The notes: a model not told the origin generated them from the sequence alone. Counted from the stretch's first letter, positions 1 through 9,777 are shown. The stretch is DNA of 64,000 nt from Rhizocola hellebori (GCF_016862955.1 NZ_BONY01000009.1:124001-188000), one strand, 5' to 3'. Translations and numbers: made by a program.

Positions 1-2
1 CC

Positions 3-1850
3 GGAGAGGAGGCGGCCGAGTGGGCGATACTGCCCGACACGGCGACGCTGGCCGAAACGGCGATGCTGGCTGTAGGCGTGGCCGCGATCGCCGCAGGCCC
101 TGTGCTGTTTGCCGTGCTTGTGGTGACGGGCCAGACCAAGCCCCGGCATATCGCCTGGCCGGCCACCGTGGCCGTGCTTGGCCTGGCTGCGGCGATCGCC
201 GTCACCATGGGGATCGATCCCGAGGCCATGGGCGGCGCGTTGGGGGCCAACGGCGCCATCGCGGTGGCCCTCACGATCGCCTGCCTGTTCCTGGGCGGAC
301 TCGTCGCCGCCGCCTACCGGTCGTCCCCGCTGTGGCACTGGGATACCCCGAACCCGCAATCGGTCACGCAGCGCGCGACCGCCCCGAACCCGCACTCTTT
401 CACACTGCCGTTGGCCACCCCGAGACCGCACTCGGTCCCGCTGCCCGCGGCCACCCTGGCCGTGGTCCTGTTCGCCACCCTAGGCATCGCCGACAGCGCG
501 GGCACCTATCACGACGTGTATCTGAGCGGGCCGAAGCCGCAGACCATTCCACTGTCCAAAGAGTTCGATGACTGGCAAAAAGCCGCAATGGCGTGCCGGG
601 CGGAGCAAAGCGTCCCGCCGGACCGATTGGCGTTTCAGCCCATGTTGTTCGTCTCGGCGGCCGGCGGCGGCATCAGGGCCGCCTATTGGACCGAACAGGT
701 GTTGGATGCGTTGACCACGCACACCTGCGGCAACAACAACATCTTCGTCGTCAGCAGCGTCTCCGGCGGCAGCGTGGGCACTGTCCTGTGGGCCGACCCG
801 GCCGACATCGCCAAACCAGGTCAGCAGGTCAGAGACGTGGCCGGCCGGACGGCGCTGGGCGGAGTTGGCACGGCCTGGCTCTTCCGGGACCTGCCGCGCG
901 CATTTCTCGGTTTCGACCCGGGGTGGCCGGATCGGGCGAAGGTCATGGAGGACACCTGGCGGCGCAGGCAGCACGGGCTCGATTGGGCCTATCCGGAAAG
1001 CTCCGGTCAGCCGTGGCGGCCGATCACCGTGCTGAACGCCACCGACCTGCTGACCGGTTGCCGGGTCGCGGTGACCCGGTTGGAGCCGCCGCCCGGCCGG
1101 CCGCCGTTGCATTGCGACAGTCCCGGGGTTTCCGACGCGGTGCTGCCCGGAACCTTCTACGCCAGCCAGTTCACCGACGGGGCCGACTGCAAAGGCACGG
1201 GATTCGTCTCCGCGGCCACGGCGGCCATGCTCTCAGCGCGGTTCCCGTTCGTCACGCCGTCGGGCAACATGTACGCCTGCAACAAAAAGCCCGGCACGGA
1301 AACCACACAGGTCATCCGGATCCAGGTCGGCGACGGAGGCTACCTGGAAGGCAGCGGCATGCTCAGCGCGCTGCAGATCTATCAGGCCGTGAACCCGTTG
1401 GTGGCCAAGCACAATCGGCAGGCGATCGCCAGTACCGAAAATCAGCCATTGATCGTGCCGTTCTTTCTGGCGATCGGCAACGGATACCGCTCCGAGGCCG
1501 AGATTCCTTTGCGGCCAAGGGAACCGGAGCTGCATGCGCCGATCGCCGCGGCGCATGCCAAGGAGGCGGTGGGCAATCCGCAGCGGCTCGAGGTGCAGGC
1601 CCGAGCCGCTTTCGGCGGCGCGCTGCCCGGGACAAACGGCCCAGATCTGAAGATCTGCCGAGGCAACCGCTTCGCCGCCGCGGCGCCGACCAGCCGCCCG
1701 GAGGTGACCGCGCCGCTGGGCTGGGCGCTGTCCCAATACGCACAAACCACATTGGATGAACAGTGGCGGGATCTCAACCCGGACTTGGGCTGCCTGTATG
1801 GGCTTCTCGATGGGACGAGCCTACTGCCACAAAAATTCACGCCGGAGTGA
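3..1850 (+). CDS. Patatin-like phospholipase, membrane-anchored (5' partial)
   Basis: The reading frame is open to the left edge, so the true start probably lies upstream; an internal ATG at 63 is possible. Counting from that ATG, three or four hydrophobic segments occupy residues 1-145, followed by a patatin-like lipase region. An oxyanion-type glycine loop (AAGGGIRAAYW) lies near residues 199-209, a nucleophile motif SVSGG has the putative catalytic Ser234, and a DGG motif (Asp424) would complete the Ser-Asp dyad. The first position of the usual GxSxG is Ser here. The family hydrolyses acyl esters of lipids. The C-terminus overlaps the convergent TetR gene by 14 bp. Substrate unknown. Confidence 0.72.
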   Translation, partial: GEEAAEWAILPDTATLAETAMLAVGVAAIAAGPVLFAVLVVTGQTKPRHIAWPATVAVLGLAAAIAVTMGIDPEAMGGALGANGAIAVALTIACLFLGGLVAAAYRSSPLWHWDTPNPQSVTQRATAPNPHSFTLPLATPRPHSVPLPAATLAVVLFATLGIADSAGTYHDVYLSGPKPQTIPLSKEFDDWQKAAMACRAEQSVPPDRLAFQPMLFVSAAGGGIRAAYWTEQVLDALTTHTCGNNNIFVVSSVSGGSVGTVLWADPADIAKPGQQVRDVAGRTALGGVGTAWLFRDLPRAFLGFDPGWPDRAKVMEDTWRRRQHGLDWAYPESSGQPWRPITVLNATDLLTGCRVAVTRLEPPPGRPPLHCDSPGVSDAVLPGTFYASQFTDGADCKGTGFVSAATAAMLSARFPFVTPSGNMYACNKKPGTETTQVIRIQVGDGGYLEGSGMLSALQIYQAVNPLVAKHNRQAIASTENQPLIVPFFLAIGNGYRSEAEIPLRPREPELHAPIAAAHAKEAVGNPQRLEVQARAAFGGALPGTNGPDLKICRGNRFAAAAPTSRPEVTAPLGWALSQYAQTTLDEQWRDLNPDLGCLYGLLDGTSLLPQKFTPE

Positions 1851-2466
1851 AGCGCGCGGCCGCGAGTCCACCTTGGACGATCGCGACCGCGAGCGGTTGC
1901 ACCGCCTGGGATGTCACCGCCTCGGCCGGGCCGGTGACCAATGCGAAAAGCGCTCCCCCATACATCACCAGCATCGGCGGGATCGCCGCGGGCGGGATCC
2001 CCAGCCCGAGCTCGGCGTGATGCCCGCCGGTGAAGGCCGCCATCTCGGCCATCAGCTCATCGATCGCCGCCGCGAGCGCCGGGCGGCGCAGGCTTTCCAG
2101 CCGCAGCTCGAAGATGGCCAGATAACGTGCCCGATGCGGGCCTGCCGCCAGCATCAGCGAGCCTGCGATCAAGTCGATCGTGCGCCGCACGCCGTCGCCA
2201 CCCACCGGTGCCGGTGCGGTGCGCGCCGCTTCGGCCATGTCGGCCTGGTGCCGCTCGACGACCCTGCGGGCGGTGGCCACGAGCAGGGCCTCCCGGCTGC
2301 GGAAGTAATTCGACGCGGTCCCGGCTGGCAGCCCGGCCCGCCGATCGACGGCCCGATGGGTGACACCGTGGACGCCCGATTCCACAAGCAGCTCGATGCC
2401 CGCGTCGGCGAGCTGCGCCCGGCGCTGTTCGTTGGCTGGCGGCACCCGGTCATTGTATGGCACCAT
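1837..2466 (-). CDS. TetR-family transcriptional regulator
   Basis: A 209-aa protein of normal TetR length. An N-terminal helix-turn-helix lies at about residues 30-58 (GVTHRAVDRRAGLPAGTASN, then YF), and an all-alpha C-terminal ligand domain follows. The ATG at 2466 puts the HTH at the usual distance from the N-terminus. It is divergent from a flavin monooxygenase across a 36-bp gap, the usual arrangement in which a TetR repressor controls its neighbour and itself. Its 3' end overlaps the patatin-like gene tail to tail. The inducer cannot be predicted. Confidence 0.88.
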   Translation of the reverse strand: MVPYNDRVPPANEQRRAQLADAGIELLVESGVHGVTHRAVDRRAGLPAGTASNYFRSREALLVATARRVVERHQADMAEAARTAPAPVGGDGVRRTIDLIAGSLMLAAGPHRARYLAIFELRLESLRRPALAAAIDELMAEMAAFTGGHHAELGLGIPPAAIPPMLVMYGGALFALVTGPAEAVTSQAVQPLAVAIVQGGLAAARFTPA

Positions 2467-2502
2467 CCGTAGTACAACGAACGTAGTGAACGGGAGTGTC
2501 AC
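2467..2502. promoter_or_regulatory. Divergent promoter/operator between TetR and monooxygenase genes
   Basis: The 36-bp gap holds two direct repeats, CGTAGTACAACG at 2468-2479 and CGTAGTGAACG at 2482-2492, with starts 14 bp apart. GGGAG at 2492-2496 is a plausible ribosome binding site for the monooxygenase GTG at 2503. So short a shared gap must contain both promoters, so the repeats are a natural candidate TetR operator (inference). Confidence 0.4.
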
Positions 2503-3627
2503 GTGAAGATTCTGATCGCGGGCGGCGGCATCGGCGGGCTGGCCCTGGCCCGAGGACTCGCCGGATCCGGCCATCACGTGCGCGTCTTCGAACAGGCCGA
2601 CAGCCTGCGCACCGGCGGCGCAGCCGTCACCATCTTCAGCAACGGCGCTGCCGCCCTCGCCGGGCTCGGCGCGCCCCTGGCCGGTTTCGGCGGACGCCTT
2701 GACCGCCTGCGGTTCGACACCGCCGACGGCCAGACGATGGTCATCGCCGACCTGACGGTTCTCGCTGCGCGTACCGGCTTTCCGGTGACCTCGGTGCCAC
2801 GCGACCGTCTGATCGAACACCTGGCCAAGGGGGTGCAGGTGGAGTTCTCCCGCGAGATCACCGACGTCGAGGTGCATCCCGGCGGAGTCACCGTGCTCGA
2901 CTCCACCGGCGAGCGCCACGAGGCCGACGCCGTGGTGGGTGCGGACGGACATCGCTCGGCCGTGCGCCGCGCTGTCCTCGACCCGGCGCCCGCCATCGAG
3001 AACGAATGGACCACCTGGCAAGGCCTGACACCGGTCCTGCCCACACTGGCCGATGCCACGACCGGCCTCTGCGTCGTCGGAAACTCCGGACTGGTCGGCC
3101 TTCTGCCCTCCGGCGACGGGCTTGTCATGTGGTGGTTCGACGTTCACCAGCCGCTGCAAGGCTCGCCCGCTGCCGACCTCGCGCGGCGGTTCCGCGGATA
3201 CGGCCCGCTGGTCGAGCAACTGCTCACCACCATCCGCGACGAGGACCTGGAATCGTTCCGGCACGTAGCGCATCGCATACCCGAGCGATGGGGCCACGGT
3301 GGCGCGACACTGCTCGGCGACGCCGCGCACGCCTTCCCACCCACCCAAGCGCAGGGCGCCAACCAGGCGCTCGAAGACGCCTGGCTGCTCAGCCGCACGC
3401 TGCGAGCCAATCCCACCGACCTACCAGACGCGTTGCGCCGCTACGAAAAACTGCGAACCCGCAGGGTGCGCAAGGTCTCCCGGCGTGCCGTCAGCGAGCG
3501 GACCAATAAACCAATCCCTTCACCGGCACGCGGCCTGCTCGCGATGATCCCATCGAGCCTCATCGGCAAGGCTTATGTCGCCCAGCTTCGCGGCATCAGC
3601 AGCGTCCTCAACGACGAGCGGGTCTAG
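2503..3627 (+). CDS. FAD-dependent aromatic-type monooxygenase
   Basis: A 374-aa flavoprotein of the PHBH/salicylate-hydroxylase type. Dinucleotide-binding GxGxxG (GGGIGG, residues 7-12) is followed by an acidic strand end, the DG motif is in VVGADGHRSAVRR near 145-157, and the GD motif that binds FAD ribitol/pyrophosphate is in LLGDAAHAFPP near 271-281. Such enzymes use NAD(P)H and O2 to hydroxylate or epoxidise small molecules. The GTG start has a plausible upstream GGGAG. It is probably repressed by the divergent TetR gene. Its last 108 bp overlap the tail of the convergent SARP gene, unusually long for two real genes. Confidence 0.88.
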   Translation: MKILIAGGGIGGLALARGLAGSGHHVRVFEQADSLRTGGAAVTIFSNGAAALAGLGAPLAGFGGRLDRLRFDTADGQTMVIADLTVLAARTGFPVTSVPRDRLIEHLAKGVQVEFSREITDVEVHPGGVTVLDSTGERHEADAVVGADGHRSAVRRAVLDPAPAIENEWTTWQGLTPVLPTLADATTGLCVVGNSGLVGLLPSGDGLVMWWFDVHQPLQGSPAADLARRFRGYGPLVEQLLTTIRDEDLESFRHVAHRIPERWGHGGATLLGDAAHAFPPTQAQGANQALEDAWLLSRTLRANPTDLPDALRRYEKLRTRRVRKVSRRAVSERTNKPIPSPARGLLAMIPSSLIGKAYVAQLRGISSVLNDERV

Positions 3628-6348
3628 CCTGAGGCGGCTGCGGATGTGCTTGGCGGACTGCCGGGCGCGGTGTGCCGCTTGAAGATCGCCGGCGTCCTGG
3701 TAGGCGTCGCTCAGGTGGGCCAGCCCGATGCCTTCGTTGTGCAGGTCTCCGGCCGTTCGGAAGATGTCCAGTGACCGCCGGTAGCAGGCGATTGACCGGT
3801 GCAGGTCACCGAGGTGGTGGTGGATGTAACCCAGGCTGTCCCAGGTATGGGCCCGGCGGTAGTCGTCGTCTTCGCGCTGTTGCTGTTGGAGCGCCTGTTC
3901 GCACAGGGTCAGCGCGGTGTCGTACCGTCCGAGCAGGGCGTGGCACCAGCCGATGCCGTTGAGGGCGCAAGCTTGCGCGCTTCTGTTTCCGACCTGGGCG
4001 TAGAGGTCGAAGGCCTGCCATTGGTGTTCGAGAGCGTCGTGGTACTGCTGCTGCGTTTCCGCGATTGCGGCGAGGTTGTTGTGGATACGAGCTCGCGCCG
4101 CGAGATCGCAGGATTCGGTCAGGTCAAGCGCAGTCAGCAGCGCAGCCCGCGCGTCGTGGAGCCGCCCCAGGTAGCGGTGGGCCATGGACAGGCCCAGCAT
4201 CGCGTAGACCTGCCCTGTCCTGTCGCCAAGCCGTCGTGCCGCGGCAAGGGCGACCTCATGGATAGTGGTCAGGTCGTGCCAGCGGTTACGGCGATGGGCG
4301 AAGCTGGTGAGCGCGCGGGCGAGCTGCCAGGTGTGGCGGTGGAAGCCCGCCGCATGAGAATAGTCCACTGTGGACAGCAGCACGCCGTATTCGGCGTCGA
4401 ACCACTCCTGGGCCTGGGCCTGGTCACGTAGGCAACAGATGGTGACCTCCGGCACCGGTGCGCTGAGCGGGATGGTATCGCTGTGCGGCTCCAGCCGCTG
4501 CGTCGCCGAATGGGCGGTGTGAAGGTAATGGTCGAGCAGGCGGTGCAAAGCCACGTGCCGGGTGTCGCCGTCCTCGTCGAGGTGAGCCTGTTCTGCCGCG
4601 TAGGCCCGCACCAGGTCATGCATCGCGTAGCGGCCCGGCCGGTGCGCGATGAGCAGGTGGGCGTGGCACAGTGTGGCCAGCGGTGCTCGGATCAGCTCCA
4701 CCGGCACCCCAGCGAGGCTGGCGGCGGCGTTTGTGGACAGATCCGAGCCCGGGTGCAGGCCGAGCAGACGGAAAAGCCTTGCCGCGTCGGGGTTCAAGGC
4801 TCGGTAGGACCAGGAGAACACGGAACGGACATCAGCGCTTGGCTCTCCGGCGTCGAATGCGTCGAGACCGCCGTCGCCCTCGCACAGCTCGGTAGCCAGG
4901 GCCGACAGGGACGTTTCAGGATGATCGGCGATGCGGGCGGTGGCAACGGCGATGGCCAGAGGAAGCCCGGCGCAGCGGGCCATGATCCGTCTGACGGCTT
5001 GGGGATCGGCGGCGGCGCGTCTGGTACCCAGCCGGTGAATCACCATCTCGCGGGCTTCGCCATCGGTCAGCACCTCCAGCGTCAGCGTGTGCGCGCCATC
5101 GCTCGCGACCAGCGGCGTGAGGCGGTGCCGGCCGGTCACGATCACCAGGCAGCCGGGCGTGCCTGGCAGCAGCGGCCGCACCTGCTCGACGTCGCGGGCG
5201 TTGTCGAGCACGATCATTACCCGTCTCCCGGCCAGAAGGCTGCGCAGGAGCCCTGACTGTGCTTGAAGGGTGGAGGGTATCCGTTCGCCGGGCACCCCGA
5301 GCGTGTCAAGGAAGCCGCGTATCGCTTCACGCGGATCAAGAGGGGATCCGCTGGGCGAGAAGCCTTGCAGGTTGACGTACAGCTGTCCGTCGGGGTAGCG
5401 ATCGGCCACCCGGTGCGCCCAATGCAGGGCAAGGGCGGTCTTGCCTATCCCGGCGGCACCGCAGATGGCGACGACAAGCACGGTAGCCGCAGTGGGCAGG
5501 AGGCTGTCGAGGTGGGCCAATTCCTTTGTCCGGCCGGTGAAGCCGCCGATGGCCAGGGGCAGTTGTGCCGGTACCACCGGCGGGGCTGGCGTCGAGGCCG
5601 CGGCCAGGGCGGGATCGTGCCGCAGGACGGCGGTTTCGACATCGCGCAGGGCCTGGGTGGGCTCCACCCCGAGATCCTCGTCCAGGGTGCGCCGCAACCG
5701 CTGGTAGGCCGCGAGCGCGTCGCTTTGCCGTCCCACCCTGTACAGGGCCAGCATCAGCTGCCCGTATACCCGCTCGTTGAGTGGATGTTCGCGGGCCAGC
5801 TCCTCCAGCTCGGCGACGAGCATCGAGTGTTCGCCCAGCGCGAGCCGGGTGTCGATCAGGACGAGCTGTGCCTCGAGGAAGACCTGTTCCAGCCTTCGTG
5901 CCTGATCGTCGAACCAGCCCAGCCCGGAAACGTCAGCCAGCGGCCGGCCCCGCCACAGCGCGACCGCGTCGCGCAGATGGCTCGCACGATCATGCGGATC
6001 ACCGGCCGCGTTTGCCTGCCGGATAAGGCGTTCGGCGGCCTGTACGTCGGTGGCTTCCGGGCCCAGGTTCAAGGTGTAGCCCGGCGGCCGGGACAGGATC
6101 GCATCGCGGACACCCAACATCCGCCGAATCCGCGACATGTGGCTTTGCAACGTGGCCATCGTGTGCGCCGGCGCGCTGTCGCCCCAGGCGATCTCGACCA
6201 GCCGGTCGGAGCTGACGATGGCGCCGGGCTGTAACGCCAGCGCCGCCAGCACAGCCTTGCCCCGCAGGCCGGGCACATCTCTTACCGCACCGTCGATCAG
6301 TGCATCGATCGGCCCGAGCAGCCGAACCCGCACCTGCTTCGCATCCAT
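3520..6348 (-). CDS. AfsR/SARP-type STAND regulator (BTAD, NB-ARC, TPR)
   Basis: A 942-aa regulator. Residues 1-95 form an OmpR-like winged-helix DNA-binding domain and 95-245 a bacterial transcriptional activation domain. An NB-ARC ATPase follows from about 270 with Walker A GAAGIGKT (297-304) and Walker B RVMIVLDNARD (376-386), then C-terminal TPR repeats (about 650-900). The family activates secondary metabolism or morphology genes and uses nucleotide binding as a switch. The ATG at 6348 was preferred because the SARP domain begins immediately after it; the frame stays open about 50 codons further upstream. Divergent from a small exported protein gene at 6535. Targets unknown. Confidence 0.9.
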   Translation of the reverse strand: MDAKQVRVRLLGPIDALIDGAVRDVPGLRGKAVLAALALQPGAIVSSDRLVEIAWGDSAPAHTMATLQSHMSRIRRMLGVRDAILSRPPGYTLNLGPEATDVQAAERLIRQANAAGDPHDRASHLRDAVALWRGRPLADVSGLGWFDDQARRLEQVFLEAQLVLIDTRLALGEHSMLVAELEELAREHPLNERVYGQLMLALYRVGRQSDALAAYQRLRRTLDEDLGVEPTQALRDVETAVLRHDPALAAASTPAPPVVPAQLPLAIGGFTGRTKELAHLDSLLPTAATVLVVAICGAAGIGKTALALHWAHRVADRYPDGQLYVNLQGFSPSGSPLDPREAIRGFLDTLGVPGERIPSTLQAQSGLLRSLLAGRRVMIVLDNARDVEQVRPLLPGTPGCLVIVTGRHRLTPLVASDGAHTLTLEVLTDGEAREMVIHRLGTRRAAADPQAVRRIMARCAGLPLAIAVATARIADHPETSLSALATELCEGDGGLDAFDAGEPSADVRSVFSWSYRALNPDAARLFRLLGLHPGSDLSTNAAASLAGVPVELIRAPLATLCHAHLLIAHRPGRYAMHDLVRAYAAEQAHLDEDGDTRHVALHRLLDHYLHTAHSATQRLEPHSDTIPLSAPVPEVTICCLRDQAQAQEWFDAEYGVLLSTVDYSHAAGFHRHTWQLARALTSFAHRRNRWHDLTTIHEVALAAARRLGDRTGQVYAMLGLSMAHRYLGRLHDARAALLTALDLTESCDLAARARIHNNLAAIAETQQQYHDALEHQWQAFDLYAQVGNRSAQACALNGIGWCHALLGRYDTALTLCEQALQQQQREDDDYRRAHTWDSLGYIHHHLGDLHRSIACYRRSLDIFRTAGDLHNEGIGLAHLSDAYQDAGDLQAAHRARQSAKHIRSRLRLDPLVVEDAADAAKLGDISLADEARWDHREQAACR

Positions 6349-6534
6349 CGACACATCCACACCAAATAGGCGACACCGGCACCGCCGGCGCTGGCTCTGG
6401 GCAGCCATGTACCTGAACGTTGTGCGGTGGCCAAACGGTTGCAGCGCCGTGACAGGCCCGTTGCAGGTCTTGGTGCGACCGTGACACCGAAGTTCCACAA
6501 CGCCTAGTCAAGGCTGAAGAAGGGGAGCAATTCC

Positions 6535-6891
6535 ATGAAGACACGAACACTGTCCAGGGCCGCCGCTATGGGACTGGCCGCGCTCGCGACGACGGCGACC
6601 TTGGCGGCTGGGACACCGGCCGCCCAAGCCGCGCCGGCGCCGCTCGCATGCGGATTCATCCACTCGCTGACGCTGGCGGCCGGGCCGTCCCGCGTCGTCG
6701 TCGAGGGTGAACTGACCTGCGGCGGAAGGCTTTTCGTCAAGCTGTTCCGCAACGACGTCCAGGTCATCAGCGGCGGCAACGGGGTCGGCGTGGTCACGTT
6801 TACGCGCAATTGTCAGACCAGCGCCTTGAGTCACTGGAAGGCGGTCTGGAGCAACGGCACCGTGGACGAGGCCGACTTCGCCTGCTTCTGA
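6535..6891 (+). CDS. Small exported protein of unknown function
   Basis: A 118-aa protein with a classic Sec signal peptide (basic MKTR start, hydrophobic core, AQA/AP cleavage around residue 32). The mature part of about 86 residues has four cysteines (LACGF, LTCGG, RNCQT, FACF), consistent with two disulfides. AAGGGG-type Shine-Dalgarno bases lie about 10 bp before the ATG. It is transcribed away from the SARP/STAND regulator at 3520-6348 from a shared upstream region, so it may be a target of that regulator (inference). No family recognised. Confidence 0.72.
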   Translation: MKTRTLSRAAAMGLAALATTATLAAGTPAAQAAPAPLACGFIHSLTLAAGPSRVVVEGELTCGGRLFVKLFRNDVQVISGGNGVGVVTFTRNCQTSALSHWKAVWSNGTVDEADFACF

Positions 6892-6925
6892 TCCGCAACG
6901 CATCGCAGTGATGCATGTTGCCGTG

Positions 6926-6961
6926 ACCGGCATCGGTTCCTTCCACGGAACTGGTGCCGGT
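6926..6961. terminator. Bidirectional terminator-like hairpin
   Basis: Imperfect 15-bp arms (6926-6940 and 6947-6961, two mismatches) around a 6-nt loop. It lies between the small exported protein gene and the convergent epoxide hydrolase, and its right arm touches that gene's stop codon. Confidence 0.6.
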
Positions 6962-8160
6962 TAAGCAGGTCGAAGCGAGCGGACGCCGGTGCGAAGCTCT
7001 TGGGTGAACAGCGCCGGCTGCTCCCATGCCGCGAAGTGCCCGCCCTTGTCGAGCTTGTTGTAGTGGATGAGGTTGGGATAGGCCTGCTCCGCCCAGCCGC
7101 GCGGAGCTGCGTAGATCTCGTCCGGGAAGACGCTGACGGCGACCGGGACGGTGACGCCCTTGGGGGCGAAGAAGCCCAGCTTGTTTTCCCAATACAGGCG
7201 CGACGCCGAGATGGCCGTGTTGGTCAGCCAATACAGCGTGATGTTGTCGAGCACATCGTCTCGGGTCAGGCCTTCGCTCTTGCCGTCGAATACCCGCGCG
7301 ATGAGCTCTTCGCTGCTGTCATCGTGATCGAGTATCCAAGCGGCCAGGCCGATCGGTGAATCGGCGATTCCGTATAGTGTTTGCGGCCGGTTGCCCATTT
7401 CTTGGGCGTAGGCAAGGCCTTTGGAGTAGAAGAAGGCGAGCCGGTCGTAAACCTGCTTCTCCTCGGCGGAAAGCCCGGCCGGCGCGGGCGCCCCGGCCAG
7501 GGCCGCTCGGTCAATTTCGGGCGGGACGGCACCGGCCATGTTGGTGTGGATGCCGAGCAGTTCCGGGGGTGCCTGGACTCCCATGAGGTCGACGATGAGC
7601 GCGCCCCAGTCGCCGCCCTGTGCCACGAACTGCTTGTACCCCAAGCGTCTCATCAGCTCGACCCAGGCACGTGCGATGTGTTCGGCGTCCCAGCCGGTGG
7701 TCGTCGCCTTGCCGGAGAACCCGTAGCCGGGCATCGACGGAATCACCAGATCGAATGCGTCCGCTGCGGTGCCGCCGTGCTCGGTGGGATTGGTCAGCGG
7801 CTCCACGATCTTCAGCTGTTCGACGATGGAGCCTGGCCAGCCGTGCGTGATGATGAGCGGCAGGGCGTCTTCGTGCTTTGACCGCACGTGTATGAAGTGA
7901 ATGTCCAGCCCGTCGATCTCGGTCATGAACTGCGGCAGCGCATCGAGTCTCGCCTCGCACTTTCGCCAGTCGTATGCTGACGCCCAGTAACGTGCCAGGC
8001 TCTGCATCGTGGCGAGCCGCACGCCCTGGGACTGATCGGAGACCGGCTCCTTGTCGGGCCAGCGGGTGGCCGCGATGCGCCTGCGCAGCTCATCAAGCTC
8101 CGACTCGGGCGCCTCGTAGCTGAACGGCCGAATCGCAGCGTCTCTGCTCGTAGCAGCCAT
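6961..8160 (-). CDS. Epoxide hydrolase, alpha/beta fold with EHN domain
   Basis: A 399-aa protein starting with the N-terminal epoxide hydrolase (EHN) region (residues 10-115), then an alpha/beta-hydrolase core. The oxyanion loop HGWPGS is at 106-111, the nucleophile elbow GGDWG has catalytic Asp184, and the catalytic His is in KGGHFAAWEQP (His375). The Asp nucleophile, not Ser, separates it from esterases. It would open epoxides to diols by an ester intermediate. No signal peptide, so cytoplasmic. Substrate unknown; a role in detoxification or modification of a neighbouring oxygenase product is only a guess. Confidence 0.9.
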   Translation of the reverse strand: MAATSRDAAIRPFSYEAPESELDELRRRIAATRWPDKEPVSDQSQGVRLATMQSLARYWASAYDWRKCEARLDALPQFMTEIDGLDIHFIHVRSKHEDALPLIITHGWPGSIVEQLKIVEPLTNPTEHGGTAADAFDLVIPSMPGYGFSGKATTTGWDAEHIARAWVELMRRLGYKQFVAQGGDWGALIVDLMGVQAPPELLGIHTNMAGAVPPEIDRAALAGAPAPAGLSAEEKQVYDRLAFFYSKGLAYAQEMGNRPQTLYGIADSPIGLAAWILDHDDSSEELIARVFDGKSEGLTRDDVLDNITLYWLTNTAISASRLYWENKLGFFAPKGVTVPVAVSVFPDEIYAAPRGWAEQAYPNLIHYNKLDKGGHFAAWEQPALFTQELRTGVRSLRPA

Positions 8161-8498
8161 GATGACTTCTCCCCCCGTGTACGTTCATGAGATGTTCGGC
8201 AGCCTTGCTGCCTGCAGCCCGTCACGAACGGGCCTGTGGGTGTGCCGGCTCGGCGAAAGTCACGACGACGTCTGCCCCAGCCTAGTACGGCATCGGCCCT
8301 GTGGCAGCCAAAGCGGCGCCGCCGAGTCAGAAGCGTTGCCTGGCAACGATAATGATGATGAACACCGTTTGCCAGCTGAAACGTCGCGGATCTGCGCCCT
8401 CTTGATCGGAAGCTTTCGCTCCTCCCGCGAATCGCTGGTCCAAAGAGGACCCGTAGAGATAGTCAGACCTGAACGTGATGTCCTGATACATTGACGCG
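8161..8498. other. Intergenic region without a supported gene
   Basis: 338 bp between divergent genes (epoxide hydrolase and an anchored surface protein). It is visibly less GC-rich near 8340-8500, as expected for promoter DNA. Short reading frames here show no start context or recognisable product. Both promoters must lie here, but no specific box could be assigned. Confidence 0.4.
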
Positions 8499-9647
8499 AT
8501 GACTGGCTGTTTGCGGCGGTTGCCGCGAATCGGGGCGGCCATTGCCCTCACCGTCCTCGTCACCGGTTTCCACCCGGCAAGGCCGGCCACCGCCGCCGAG
8601 GCCCTCATCATCAACGATCTCGTCTATGTCGAGGGCCCGAACGTCAGCTCGTCGACACAAATAATTACGCTCGGTGAGGCTGCCGGAAGTGAGCAGCACC
8701 CCATTTCGATCCGCGTTCCTGAGGCGCTCTCCAGCCAATACTGGCACGGGGTCCTCGATGCGCTGTGCGCCCCAGACTTCTGGAGCACCGCGTCCGAACG
8801 GACCTGCACGCCGTCCTATCCTTCGACGCGGAGCATGACCATTGTTTACCGCTTCGGAAGCGTGGTCCCAGAACTGGCCCAGAGGCCGCCGCTGACCGTG
8901 ACCGTGCGAGACACGGTGACCGGCCAGACGGCGACCGCGACAGTGCGCGTGGTGTCACGCGCCGACCTGGCCATGACCAACCTCTCCGTCCATGCGAGCA
9001 GCGACTCCGGACCGCAGCACACCATCGTCGGTCTTCGGGTGTACAACTACGGCCCCAGCCCCGCGCGCTCAGCGGTCGTGCGTGCCTCGTTCTCCGGCAG
9101 CGTCGCATTCGGCGATCTGCCCACCGGCTGCGCCGCCGCCAGCACGGTGGTTACCTGTCAGATTGATGAACTAGGTCGATTCGAAGCGGCCGATCGCGCC
9201 TTGCACCTCACCCCCGGCTCATCGGGCGACTTCTCTGTCATCTGCGAAACCTCGTTCCCGGGAACCGATCCTGTTTCGACCAACAACACCCGCCAGATCG
9301 GTCCTTTCTCCAATCCCGGTGGCCCGCCGAACCCCGGGTTGCCCAACCAGCCCGCACGACCCGGCCAGCAGGGTGCAAACTCCGGCACCACAGCCACCGA
9401 TCCGGCATCGCCGGCCGCCACGGCCACGCAGACCTCAACGGCCGAGGTGAGTCTGCCGTCCGCCGACTCCGCCGCCACCTCCACTGCGTCGGCAACCCAA
9501 GCGGCGCACGCCAGCGGCCGAGCCGTTGCCTGGTCGGTCATCGTCGCTGTCGCTGTCGCGGTCGTGGCGCTCGGTGGCGGGATGGCCTTCTTCTTGGTGC
9601 GTAGACGTCGCGTCAGCCTCTCCCCGGTCGACCCCCAAGATCCGTAG
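8499..9647 (+). CDS. Surface-anchored exported protein with Ser/Thr/Pro stalk
   Basis: A 382-aa protein. It has an N-terminal signal peptide (about residues 1-33), an extracellular region rich in beta strands with a DUF11/CARDB-like stretch (LAMTNLSVHASSD..., about 155-270), and a low-complexity Pro/Thr/Ser/Ala stalk (about 275-345). A single transmembrane helix (about 348-370) and an RRRR stop-transfer signal follow. No LPxTG was seen, so anchoring is by the membrane helix. No catalytic motif was found. A structural or adhesive surface protein is plausible. Confidence 0.72.
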   Translation: MTGCLRRLPRIGAAIALTVLVTGFHPARPATAAEALIINDLVYVEGPNVSSSTQIITLGEAAGSEQHPISIRVPEALSSQYWHGVLDALCAPDFWSTASERTCTPSYPSTRSMTIVYRFGSVVPELAQRPPLTVTVRDTVTGQTATATVRVVSRADLAMTNLSVHASSDSGPQHTIVGLRVYNYGPSPARSAVVRASFSGSVAFGDLPTGCAAASTVVTCQIDELGRFEAADRALHLTPGSSGDFSVICETSFPGTDPVSTNNTRQIGPFSNPGGPPNPGLPNQPARPGQQGANSGTTATDPASPAATATQTSTAEVSLPSADSAATSTASATQAAHASGRAVAWSVIVAVAVAVVALGGGMAFFLVRRRRVSLSPVDPQDP

Positions 9648-9777
9648 CGGGATGGCATCGCCCATGCGAGCATGAACGCCGTGTCCGACCATGACATCCA
9701 GCTGTGGAACGAGGCCATGCTGGCTGTCGCCTGCCGACCCGGTAAAGGTTAAACCCATGCCGGTGTAGCGTCAGAGG

